Source: Nitrospira sp. | GTDB lineage: Bacteria > Nitrospirota > Nitrospiria > Nitrospirales > Nitrospiraceae | Length of the DNA: 40,847 nucleotides | NCBI GenBank assembly: GCA_019636815.1 | Contig: JAHBWT010000034.1 | Coordinates: 1-40,847, forward strand | Direction of reading: 5' to 3' | Shown: positions 6,308 to 15,100 of the stretch, in pieces | Position numbering within the stretch: the first letter of the stretch is position 1 | How the letters are laid out: every line of letters starts with the position of its first letter | Translations under genes and position numbers: made by a program | The notes under the pieces: model-generated | Database searches by the model: none | The model's input: only the letters and a program-made list of their open reading frames with translations | What the model was told of the DNA's origin: nothing

Positions 6308-6643
6308 TCGACACTCCTTCCACAAGCGGTTCGCACTCCGATTTTGTGTACTATAGTCGGATAGCCTTGTTTCTGAAAGAGTGCCGGCATGACTCAAGGT
6401 TTCCTCTTTTAGGCACCTGTGATACAGATGTGCAAAATACTCCTCAACTGTCTTCATGTTCGCCAGGACTCAATCGAAGTCGTGGAGTCATCCACACGCA
6501 GGGAGACCAAGCGTATCTCTTTCAGGATTGCTGTTTACATGGCTCACACTCATAGACGGTTTGGAGCTATTGTAAGCATAGGGACGTCGGGTCTATAGTG
6601 CGATCCGAATTGGCCCCGCAATGAATCTCCCTGAGACCAGCTG
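6308..6643. other. Divergent intergenic region
   Basis: This 336-base region separates the divergent protease and SUMF1-like genes. It carries a plausible plus-strand promoter (6570-6599) and, on the minus strand, a TATAGT-like box near 6350-6355 without a good -35 partner. No gene is supported. Confidence 0.55.
6570..6599 (+). promoter_or_regulatory. Candidate sigma70 promoter of the SUMF1-like gene
   Basis: TTGTAA (6570-6575) and TATAGT (6594-6599) are separated by 18 bases, 44 bases upstream of ATG 6644. Four and five of six bases match the consensus boxes. Confidence 0.4.
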
Positions 6644-7543
6644 ATGCCGCGCCGTTGTGCAGTGTTCGCGACCGCCCTTTGCCTCTTCGTCATCATAGGC
6701 CCCCGTCATATGGCAGAGGCTGGATCGAAACTCTCACAGGAATTGGCCCGCCATTTAACGGAGATCGCGGGACTGGCCAAGCTGTCATCGATGGTGACCA
6801 TCCCGGCTGGCCCATTTTTGCTCGGCACCAAAAGAGTCGATGGTGATCCCCATGGTAACTGGACCCAGTTCGACGATACGGAAATTCCCCAACATCGAGT
6901 CTGGCTGGACGCTTACGAAATAGATCGCGACGAAGTAAGCCTCGGGGAATACCTGGCCTTCTTACAACAACAGAAACTCTTTCCATCCGACGAGCTGCAG
7001 AAACTCCTCTGGCACGTCATCACCGTCCATTCCATCTCGGACCAGACCCTGTCCCGGTGGCCCGCGCTCTATGTCACCTGGGCCGAGGCAACTCGTATAT
7101 GTGCGGCAAAGCGCACCAGATTACCGACCGAGGCTGAGTGGGAGAAAGCGGCGCGGGGGCCTGAGGGCAACCTATTTCCTTGGGGAGAAACCGCCCCTCA
7201 CTCTGCGCTCGCGATGTTCGGACAGCATCATGTCCATGAGATCCCCATTCTCGAATCCGTAGATTCACACGAGAAAGGCAGAAGTCCCTATGGCCTTCAC
7301 CATATGGCGGGAAACATCGCGGAATGGGTGCAGGATTGGTTCGGGTTCGACTACTACGCCTATATGCCGGAGCGCAATCCGCCAGGCCCGGCCACAGGAC
7401 GCTACCGGGGCGTTCGCGGCGGCTCCTGGAAAAGCAACCGGATCATGCTCCGAACGGCGACCAGAGGCGGTGCCCCTCCAGACCAGCGTTCCGCCACGAT
7501 CGGATTCCGGTGCGCGCGATCATTGATCTCCGTATCCCCCTAG
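6644..7543 (+). CDS. Exported SUMF1/FGE-fold protein (no catalytic cysteines)
   Basis: This 299-residue protein has a signal peptide (residues 1-26, A-T-A-L-C-L-F-V-I-I-G-P, cut near M-A-E-A) and one SUMF1 domain. Family landmarks are V-T-I-P-A-G-P-F-L-L-G, P-Q-H-R-V-W-L-D-A-Y-E-I-D, R-L-P-T-E-A-E-W-E-K-A-A-R-G, M-A-G-N-I-A-E-W-V-Q-D-W and R-G-G-S-W. True formylglycine-generating enzymes need two cysteines shortly after R-G-G-S; here that segment reads K-S-N-R-I-M-L-R-T and has none. No sulfatase is nearby. It is probably a periplasmic binding or structural domain rather than an enzyme. The ribosome binding site is weak. Confidence 0.88.
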   Translation: MPRRCAVFATALCLFVIIGPRHMAEAGSKLSQELARHLTEIAGLAKLSSMVTIPAGPFLLGTKRVDGDPHGNWTQFDDTEIPQHRVWLDAYEIDRDEVSLGEYLAFLQQQKLFPSDELQKLLWHVITVHSISDQTLSRWPALYVTWAEATRICAAKRTRLPTEAEWEKAARGPEGNLFPWGETAPHSALAMFGQHHVHEIPILESVDSHEKGRSPYGLHHMAGNIAEWVQDWFGFDYYAYMPERNPPGPATGRYRGVRGGSWKSNRIMLRTATRGGAPPDQRSATIGFRCARSLISVSP

Positions 7544-7599
7544 CCATCGGGGATCGTTCCGACCAATGTGCGGAGCGGCGCGCAACGCTAGAGGTTTGA

Positions 7600-8460
7600 C
7601 TATTCCCCTGCAAGCTTTTTCATCGGTGCATCAGTCGCGCAACGGAACCCCGTGGATTCACTGCGAACCGTCGGATCGCTTTCCACCCGGGTAAAGACGC
7701 GAACGGTGGGCGTTTCGTTTTGCCATCCCGCGCCTCGAATGACTTTCTTTGTGCCTGTATCCGGGCCTTTTGGATTCTTATCCGGGCTCTTCTCATAGTA
7801 GTGGGCATCATACCAGTCGTTGACCCATTCCCAGACATTGCCGGCCATGTCATAGACGCCGTAGGGGCTCTTGCCAGCCTCATAGCTCCCGACGGGCATG
7901 AGAGTTTTCTCTCCGATCCACCGCTGATTGTAATTGAGATGCTTGCCGGTCGGTTCGACATTACCCCAAGGAAATCGCCTATCGGACGTCCCTTTGGCCG
8001 CCTTTTCCCATTCGGCTTCAGTGGGGAGTCGCTTACCCGCCCATTTGCAGTAGGCCTCCGCATCGAACCAATCCACGTTGATCACAGGCCGGTCGATCAG
8101 CGAATCGGTGATGCTGTCCCCCTGCCAAAGATTTCGCGTCGGATTCCTGGGATTCTGGGGAACGCGATGCCCCGCGGACTTCACGAACTCCAGATAACGG
8201 CCGTTCGTCACTTCAAATTTGTCGATCGCAAATGTGTCGACAAACACGTCATGACGTGGGTATTCGTCGCGTCCCCCGTCTCGGGCTCCAAGCGGGACCC
8301 CCATCGGAAACGAGCCGGCCGGAACCACGATCATCGGCGCGCCGTCCTTACCGGTCAGTAGCTCGATGGAATCCTGAGGCAATCGGTCTTCTGCGAACGA
8401 AAGAGATCCACTGAGCACAAGACACGACAATATTGACATAGCTGCAGATCGAACCATCAT
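7600..8460 (-). CDS. Exported SUMF1/FGE-fold protein, second copy
   Basis: This 286-residue paralogue-like protein has a signal peptide (M-S-I-L-S-C-L-V-L-S-G-S-L-S-F-A, cut near E-D-R-L) and a SUMF1 domain: I-V-V-P-A-G-S-F-P-M-G, F-A-I-D-K-F-E-V-T-N, R-L-P-T-E-A-E-W-E-K-A-A-K-G and M-A-G-N-V-W-E-W-V-N-D-W. The position of the FGE active cysteines reads W-Q-N-E-T-P-T-V, so formylglycine formation is unlikely. AAGGAG lies 9 bases before ATG 8460; the much longer open frame upstream overlaps the HEAT-repeat gene and lacks a signal sequence at its start. It is convergent with the other SUMF1 gene and 115 bases downstream of the HEAT-repeat gene, probably in its operon. Confidence 0.9.
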   Translation of the reverse strand: MMVRSAAMSILSCLVLSGSLSFAEDRLPQDSIELLTGKDGAPMIVVPAGSFPMGVPLGARDGGRDEYPRHDVFVDTFAIDKFEVTNGRYLEFVKSAGHRVPQNPRNPTRNLWQGDSITDSLIDRPVINVDWFDAEAYCKWAGKRLPTEAEWEKAAKGTSDRRFPWGNVEPTGKHLNYNQRWIGEKTLMPVGSYEAGKSPYGVYDMAGNVWEWVNDWYDAHYYEKSPDKNPKGPDTGTKKVIRGAGWQNETPTVRVFTRVESDPTVRSESTGFRCATDAPMKKLAGE

Positions 8461-8575
8461 CGGAGCACACTCCTTCCCCGAGATCAAAAGAGCATCCACC
8501 GTACCACAGTCTTGGAATGGAACATCGGCGCCGGCCTCTCGATGAACATCGTGGAAGCAGAATACAGGTCTGCAC

Positions 8576-9934
8576 CTATTCGTTCGGCGCGAGAACCGTG
8601 AGGAGCGCGCCCCCTGCCGTTGCCCGAACAGCATCGTCCTCGTCGTGCAGGCTTTGTTTGAGAATCGCGATCGAGCTCGGGCCTTCGACCTTGGCCATCG
8701 ACTTGATCGCCGCAATCCGCACTCGAGGTACGGTATCCTGGACCAGCCGCATCAAAGTCGATCGCGCCGGTTCGCGATTCGGCTCTCCGGCATACCCTAA
8801 GGCCCGTGCCACGGCAGCACGGACGGCGGTCACTTTTTCGGTGGTGAGAGCCCGGACCGGCGCGGCTATGACGTCATACCGCTCGCCCTGCCTCAGTAAC
8901 GCACCAATGACGAACGCCCTGACGGCGGGATCACGATCATCGAGAGCCTGATTCAATGGCGAACGCGCGTCCAATCCATGCAACTGTCCTAAGCTGACTG
9001 CCGCAGCGATCCGCACAGGAGGGAGCGGGTCTTTTAGAAGTCGCGTCAGCACAGTCACGGCTTCTGTAGTGGGCACGTGCGCGAACCCTGTCGCGGCAGC
9101 CCCACGCACCGACGGCTGTTTGTGCTCACTCGCCTCGATAAGGACCGGCAAAGCTTCTGTTCCCTGTCGATCGACCAGGGCACGGATTGCCGAGGTCCGC
9201 TCATCCGGATGAAGCGCCCTTGCATACTGCAACAGCAGTTCGCAGCCCTTGAGCCGTTTCAGATGACAGAGGACTTCAGCCGCTGCCACTCGCACCCGCG
9301 CCTCAGAATCTTGTAATAGCGGCTCGACGAGCGATATGACCGATGGATCGCCCGCTTTCGCAAACCCCTTGAGAACCGCTTCCCGTACCAGCACCGCCTG
9401 ATCATCCAGGGCCTTCCGAAATCGAGCCGAGCGGCGGCCGGCTTCTAACTTCGCAAGTCCTTCAGCCGCCAACGCTCGGACAATGCCGGAACCGTCACTG
9501 AGCCCGCCTTCCAACAATGGGATTGCTTCGGGATTGTGCCAGTCCTTGAGAGCAGTATAGGCCACCCCGCGCATTTGCTCCCGCATATCATTCGTGAGGA
9601 CGGCAACAAATTCCAGCGCGACTTCCCGAAGGATCCGCTGATCGTCATGCTTCAGGGATTCGGCAAGCTTGTCATATTCTTCCAGTGCCCCCTGAGGATT
9701 CTTCATCCCAAGCAACGTGCGAACCTTGAGTCGGCGGACATCGGGCGTGCCTGATGCTTCCCGATCCAGCTTGGCGAACTCTTCAAGAGCCTTCTGATAG
9801 TCCTTCTTGTCATAGAGAATCTGAATCTGCTGTGGGGCCGATGTCGGCCTTGCAAAAACAGGTTCTTGGGTCACCATGCACCATACGAATGCGCATAAGA
9901 CCATGGCTCCCAACCAAAAACCAACACCTTTCAT
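8576..9934 (-). CDS. Exported HEAT-repeat protein with N-terminal TPR-like region
   Basis: This 452-residue protein has an N-terminal signal sequence (G-A-M-V-L-C-A-F-V-W-C-M-V, cut near V-F-A-R). A TPR-like stretch follows (Y-D-K-K-D-Y-Q-K-A-L-E-E-F, about residues 35-95), then about ten HEAT repeats to the C-terminus. These are recognisable by recurring V-R-x-A-A-x-x-x-L pairs (for example A-R-V-R-V-A-A-A-E-V-L and P-P-V-R-I-A-A-A-V-S-L). Such alpha-solenoids bind other proteins; no catalytic residue is visible. ATG 9934 has GGAGGA about 12 bases upstream. It lies between the copper-ligand proteins and SUMF1 on the same strand and could scaffold one of them in the periplasm. Confidence 0.88.
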   Translation of the reverse strand: MKGVGFWLGAMVLCAFVWCMVTQEPVFARPTSAPQQIQILYDKKDYQKALEEFAKLDREASGTPDVRRLKVRTLLGMKNPQGALEEYDKLAESLKHDDQRILREVALEFVAVLTNDMREQMRGVAYTALKDWHNPEAIPLLEGGLSDGSGIVRALAAEGLAKLEAGRRSARFRKALDDQAVLVREAVLKGFAKAGDPSVISLVEPLLQDSEARVRVAAAEVLCHLKRLKGCELLLQYARALHPDERTSAIRALVDRQGTEALPVLIEASEHKQPSVRGAAATGFAHVPTTEAVTVLTRLLKDPLPPVRIAAAVSLGQLHGLDARSPLNQALDDRDPAVRAFVIGALLRQGERYDVIAAPVRALTTEKVTAVRAAVARALGYAGEPNREPARSTLMRLVQDTVPRVRIAAIKSMAKVEGPSSIAILKQSLHDEDDAVRATAGGALLTVLAPNE

Positions 9935-10114
9935 CCTTTCTCTATCCTCCACTGAAGCACGATTCCAGTCTGTCAACGGCCCCACCAACAATTCCTTCAG
10001 TTGCGGAAAGCCTCACCCGATGCGGCATATCCGTGCTCTACCCTCAGCCGATCGCCCTTCGCAAAAACTTGCGTTTGAGAGGGCTTACCGTTCACTTGCT
10101 TTGTGTGTGGGCCG

Positions 10115-11068
10115 TCAATGCTGGCGTTCGACCATCGGCTGGATATCGATGGAATACCCCAAAGACTCAAGGCCGAATCGAGGATTATCCGTCACCTTAT
10201 ATGCGGTTCGATTCCCTTTGGGGGCGGGCACTGAAAGTTGCTCAATGAGTGTTCCATCCGGTTTCACCACGACGGACTTGGACGTTCCAGGCCCCGTATG
10301 AGGATGCCACACCACCAATTGATAGGTGCCGGGGGGAATACGATCGATCGTGAACTTACCTTCGGCATCGGTCAAGGCATAGTAGGGATTATTGACGGCC
10401 ATCGCCCAACTTTCCATGTACGCATGGAAGCCGCATTGCATGTAGAACGTCCGTCGGCCCTTGTTGAGGTAAATCGGCCCGACGAGTGATTTGCCAGGAG
10501 CATGGTCATGCATGGCACGGAGATCCCCTCGCCGATGTTGATGATTCATGACCAGAGGCGCGTTGAACAAGACGCGAGCACCGGCTTCCGGCGAGGTCTC
10601 ATAACCCTGAATGTCGTGCATGACGGGATCCATGTTGATCACTTCCACCGCGTGCCCGTTACGGACGACGGTCATGAACGGTTGGAAGACACAATCACGG
10701 GCTTCGATTAGAGGAACGGACACTTCAAACGGCTTCCCAGCATCGATCCCTTCCAGGAGCACAATGGCATCTTTCAATCCTCCCTGATGGCCGACGACGA
10801 AGTCATGGAGAAGGCGCCAGCCGCGACCGTTGGAGATACGTCCGCAATAGGCTGGATCCGGAAAAGTGATGAGATTGAATCCCTTTGGTTCCGGCACCGG
10901 TCCATCGAGAGTAATCGTCCCCTCGACGGTTCCACCGTGTTGTACATCTACGACTTCATACGCGCGTGCCGACGTTGGTGATGAGAGGGTCACTGCCGAG
11001 GCAAAGACGGCACTGACACTGACAAGACACGAGACAACTCTGCTCATCGGGCGATGGTTTCCCCTCAT
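10115..11068 (-). CDS. Exported plastocyanin-like copper-ligand protein with carboxypeptidase-regulatory domain, copy 2
   Basis: This 317-residue protein begins with a signal peptide (V-S-A-V-F-A-S-A-V, cut near A-R-A-Y). A domain of about 200 residues follows with N-M-D-P-V-M-H-D-I-Q-G-Y-E and, 70 residues on, M-Q-C-G-F-H-A-Y-M. A His followed by Cys-x2-His-x2-Met is the type 1 copper ligand arrangement of cupredoxins. Residues 215-275 form a transthyretin-like carboxypeptidase-regulatory domain (D-A-E-G-K-F-T-I-D-R-I-P-P-G-T-Y). It starts 15 bases after the stop of its paralogue, so both are in one operon. ATG 11068 is given; ATG 11047 is an alternative with a GAGGGG upstream. Electron transfer or copper storage in the periplasm is inferred. 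Confidence 0.85.
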   Translation of the reverse strand: MRGNHRPMSRVVSCLVSVSAVFASAVTLSSPTSARAYEVVDVQHGGTVEGTITLDGPVPEPKGFNLITFPDPAYCGRISNGRGWRLLHDFVVGHQGGLKDAIVLLEGIDAGKPFEVSVPLIEARDCVFQPFMTVVRNGHAVEVINMDPVMHDIQGYETSPEAGARVLFNAPLVMNHQHRRGDLRAMHDHAPGKSLVGPIYLNKGRRTFYMQCGFHAYMESWAMAVNNPYYALTDAEGKFTIDRIPPGTYQLVVWHPHTGPGTSKSVVVKPDGTLIEQLSVPAPKGNRTAYKVTDNPRFGLESLGYSIDIQPMVERQH

Positions 11069-11083
11069 TACAAAAGAACCGCA

Positions 11084-11989
11084 TTACGGTATCTGCAGTT
11101 CGAGAGTCGGACGAATCTCGGTGGGTTTTCCAAGCGCTCCCAACCCGTAATGCGTATTCTCCGCGATTTGGTGGACACTTCGACGCCCTTTGGGAGATTC
11201 GAACGTGAAATCGACTTGATGCGTCTGCTTTGCTGAAACCGATATTTTCTTTTCGAGCATCGTCCCTACGCTGGGATGCCACGCCATCAAGGTATAGTCG
11301 CCGGCAGGCACATCAGGCAGTGAAAACTGTCCATCCGCATCGGTCACCATGTAATACGGATTGTCCACGGCAAGCCCCCAGCTTTCCATGTAGGCGTGAA
11401 ATCCACACTGCATCACGAAGATCCGACGGTTCTTCGTCATCCTGACGACTTCGACCATCGGTTGTCCGGCCAGATGCTCGTGACTCTCGGACCCGACATC
11501 ACGTTTGTGCAGAGGATTCATCGGAAGGGGTGTATTGAACAGCACCCGCGGGCCCAGTTCCGACGTTTCATACGCCTGAATGTCATGAAACACCGGATCC
11601 ATATTGACGACCCGAACCTCGGCTTGGTCTTTCACCACGCTGACGAACGGCAAGAACCGGCAGTCGCGCGCCTCGATCGTGGGTGGCACGAATTTGAACG
11701 GCTTCCCCTTCGCCACGTTGACCAGCAAAACAACCGTATCTTTGAGGCCTCGATCTGCCGAAACGTTAAACTCGTCTAAAATCCTCCACCCGGTCCCGGT
11801 GGAGATTCGTCCGCAATAGACGGGATCCGGAAAGGTGATGAGATTGTACCCTTTAGGGATCGGTTTCCCTTCCGTCATCCTCACTTTTCCCGTAATGGTT
11901 CCACCGTTCTTCACTTCGATTTCTTGATAGGACCAGGCCGTTGAAACACAGGTCAAGATGAGCAGGGCAGGAACGAACATTGTCTTCAT
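11084..11989 (-). CDS. Exported plastocyanin-like copper-ligand protein with carboxypeptidase-regulatory domain, copy 1
   Basis: This 301-residue protein is a clear paralogue of the next gene. It shares G-Y-N-L-I-T-F-P-D-P-V-Y-C-G-R-I-S, I-E-A-R-D-C-R-F-L-P-F, N-M-D-P-V-F-H-D-I-Q-A-Y-E, M-Q-C-G-F-H-A-Y-M-E-S-W and the regulatory domain (D-A-D-G-Q-F-S-L-P-D-V-P-A-G-D-Y). All four putative copper ligands (His, Cys, His, Met) are conserved in both copies. A signal peptide covers residues 1-20 (F-V-P-A-L-L-I-L-T-C-V-S-T-A-W-S). ATG 11989 is chosen because a longer frame to 12046 adds polar residues before the signal. It follows the oxidase gene after a terminator, so it is probably separately transcribed. 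Confidence 0.86.
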   Translation of the reverse strand: MKTMFVPALLILTCVSTAWSYQEIEVKNGGTITGKVRMTEGKPIPKGYNLITFPDPVYCGRISTGTGWRILDEFNVSADRGLKDTVVLLVNVAKGKPFKFVPPTIEARDCRFLPFVSVVKDQAEVRVVNMDPVFHDIQAYETSELGPRVLFNTPLPMNPLHKRDVGSESHEHLAGQPMVEVVRMTKNRRIFVMQCGFHAYMESWGLAVDNPYYMVTDADGQFSLPDVPAGDYTLMAWHPSVGTMLEKKISVSAKQTHQVDFTFESPKGRRSVHQIAENTHYGLGALGKPTEIRPTLELQIP

Positions 11990-12000
11990 CGCATTCCCAT

Positions 12001-12013
12001 TTCCAATTTGGAA
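12001..12013. promoter_or_regulatory. Short palindrome before the copper-ligand operon
   Basis: TTCCAA and TTGGAA face each other around one base, 11 bases upstream of ATG 11989. It could be an operator or part of an mRNA structure over the ribosome binding site. Palindromes this short also arise by chance. Confidence 0.25.
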
Positions 12014-12046
12014 CCGGTTTTTTTGATGGTGCCCGATGTCTGCCAT

Positions 12047-12077
12047 AAAAGAAAGGGGGGGAGCACAGGCCTCCCCC
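12047..12077 (-). terminator. Intrinsic terminator of the multicopper oxidase gene
   Basis: On the minus strand GGGGGAG and CTCCCCC form a perfect 7-bp GC-rich stem around a 7-base loop, followed by a pyrimidine tract ending TTTCTTTT. It lies 42 bases after the oxidase stop codon. Confidence 0.8.
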
Positions 12078-12118
12078 TCTTCTATCTATTGATTACCCCA
12101 TTCTGAGAGGCAATCGGG

Positions 12119-15100
12119 TTACTGTGCCGCTACCGGAACGACATGCGCCGCTTCATCAATAGAAGCACTCTTCGTTCCTGCCTTGCCCCCGGAGAGCGGC
12201 AATAGCCGTTGATCCCCGGCCGGCAATACTCGGAAATAGCCCCACTGCCCGGACTGCGCGTACGGCAGGCGCTGATTGCTCCAGACATAATCGCCCGGCA
12301 TGCGGAAATACCCGCCGGCGCTCGGGATGAACGCATCCAGCGTCTCCGACCCGGAGAATTCCACCAGGCTGATCATGTCCGCGCCGCGCATGAACGGCTC
12401 AATGGGCCATTCATGATTTTCCACGCTGAACATGCCGTTTTGCTCGTTGCTCGCGCCGAACACATGGATGCGCACGGGATCGCCCACATGCGCCTCGATG
12501 AGCGGCGTCGCCGGATCCTCCGGCTTGCCCACGACACAGGGTTGGAACACCTTGCCGAGGGTACAACCCGTCTCTTCGCGGAATCGATAGGGTTCCGCCC
12601 TGTAGTTCACCGCGGTGAGACCGGCGGTATTTTGCACGTAGGGCATGAAGCTCGTTCCGATGATGTTGTCCTCATCCTGGAAGAACAAGGCCACATCACG
12701 ATAGTTCACCCGGTGCTCATAGCCCGGAACCGTTCGATCCACGATGACATCGGCGACCCAGCTGTTCTTCTGAGACACATCCGCGCCGGTCTTGGGATCC
12801 CGGTATTTCGCACCCTTGGGGCCGATCACCAGCGCCCCGTAGAGTCCGTTGCGAGGATTGGTGACCACGTTACCCCAATCCCAAACCAACGAGGCCGTTT
12901 CGCCCAAGAAGGGATCCGCGTAATAGGTGTATGCCCGACTCTCTCCCGGCGCGACCGTCTGATCGCCGGGGTTATTGCCGACGTTCGCCCCCAACGAATC
13001 CTTGGGATCAAACGCCAACCCGATGGCCGAGAAAGAGGCCCGCTCATTCTTCATCTTGTTCGTCAGCTTGATTTTAATGCAGTCCCCCACGTTGGCCCGC
13101 AAGGTCAGCGGCATCGGTTGAATGCCTCCTGCGACCTTCGTGGCCTCTTCTTCCAGCGCGTAAATCTTCGCGTCCGGATTGACCATCTTGATCGTCCGCT
13201 CGAAGTCGACCTCGATGGCGTCGGGCGCTTTGGGATTCAACTTCATCGAGGGATAATCCATCGCCACGACGTTGAAACTCTTCACCGGAGCCTCTGCCGG
13301 GCACACCGCCAGCGGCTTCGGAATCTCGTTTCGACGGCTATACCCAGCAGGCAGTTTTTGCAGGTCAGGAGTCTCCTTGTCCAGCACCCTCAGGATACCC
13401 CAGGCACCCTCGGAAAACTTTGACGTACGACCATTGAAATGGATGTAGTCACCCGGCTGGAGCCGCGGACCGCCCGCGTGCGGCACGACCAAGTCGTACC
13501 GTTCGGCGATCCCGATATGGATGGAGTTTTTCCGGTTGGCATCCCCCGCGTAACGCTCGGTGAGATACGTGTGACCGGAGAGCGTCCAGACCATCGTTTC
13601 ATTCGCCATGGTTTGCAGCAGCCGGAAGACCACGGTGTCGCCCAGATAGGCTTGCACCATCGGTGTATACGGGTCGCCATGGACGGCGCTGCTGAAGAGC
13701 TTCGACGGATCCGGATTGGCGGCCAAGCGACTCGAGATCGGTTCCGCTTTGAAGTTCAAACCGCCGCCCGTCGTGTGCGTCCCTCCGTTGAGAAGCCCCA
13801 TCGGCGCCATCGGAATTTTTTCCGGCATGGGGAAGGACACCGTTTTGCCGGCTTCCAATGCCACCTCAATCGGCTGCCCCGGCGGATTGCCCTCCGTGAC
13901 GATGTTCACCGTGTGCGGCACGGTATCGTTCAGCTGCACCATCAGCTCTCGGAAGCTGCCGTTCACGCCGTATCCCACGGGCTCTGCCGTCCGGATGTCG
14001 GCGATCGGTCCGCTTCGAATCTGTTTGCCCGTCTTGGGATCATGGTACGTCGACCCGACCGGCTCGATGATGATCGTGCCAAAGCCTCCGTGCGGCCACG
14101 TGACCCGCCCCAGCGCATGGTCGTGCCAAAACACAGTGCCCACGTCGGAATCCACCCAGAACCGCTGCCGGACAAACTCTACCGTCACGATGTCGTTGAC
14201 CGGATGAGCGTGTTTCAGCGGACGGTAGAGCGTGATCTGATTGCCTTTGATCGATTTGACCCGTCCGATCTCATTGCCTCCGACGTTGTCCGCTCCGATC
14301 AGGAGTTCCGCGTTCGGATGGTATTGAGCGGCGTTCTTGACCGTAATGACCCGGTCACCTTTCTTCGCCGGCTTGGTGAAGACGGTATTCATCGGCACGG
14401 GAAGGCCCTTCTTCACCTTTTTCTCCAACATCGTGAACGGACGCACCGATTGCTCGTATGAAAAGCCGGTGATGACGCCGTCGGACGATTGATTGTCGAA
14501 CTGCAGGAAATGCCAGTGTGTATTGACCTTCGATGCCTGGAAGTTGATATGGTCGTCATCGAGCCACTCGCTGGTCAGCATCCAGTCGATGCAATCATAA
14601 ATATTGGCGCGCACCACCAGCGGGTATTTAATGTCACTCTTGCGGACCTTCGCTTCCTCTTCGTGCAGCACATAAATCAACCCATCCTTGTCCACGATGG
14701 CCGGCGTATCGCCTTGCTTGTCCGCCAGCGTCATCGGAGTCTGGATGAAGTGGACGTTGTATTTCTTTGAGCCGGCGTTTTCCGGACACATGCTCCAGCG
14801 GCCGTTTTCCCCGGGTTTCGCCGGGTAGGAGCTGGGCAACCCGTCGTCGTCGAGATGGATCATGTCCAGCCACGGAGACGGATTATGATTCTGCGAGAAC
14901 GGCACACGGCGCCCGAAGTGCGGCTTCAAGTGGGGCCAGGCGACTTTGCCCGTGGCCTCTTCGAATACAATGGGTACCCGCTGGCCTGGATTCGGCGACT
15001 GGTACCGCGGGTTCGGTATCGTGTTTTCCCGCTCCGTCATGGCGCGAGCGCCTTGCCAGGCCCAATCCAAGACACTGGCATCATACGCAAGCGTCTGCTT

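Noticed and set aside
6308-6457. N-terminal extension of the protease to 6457
   Set aside because: The strong AAGGAG before ATG 6307 and the signal peptide starting there make the shorter form far likelier.
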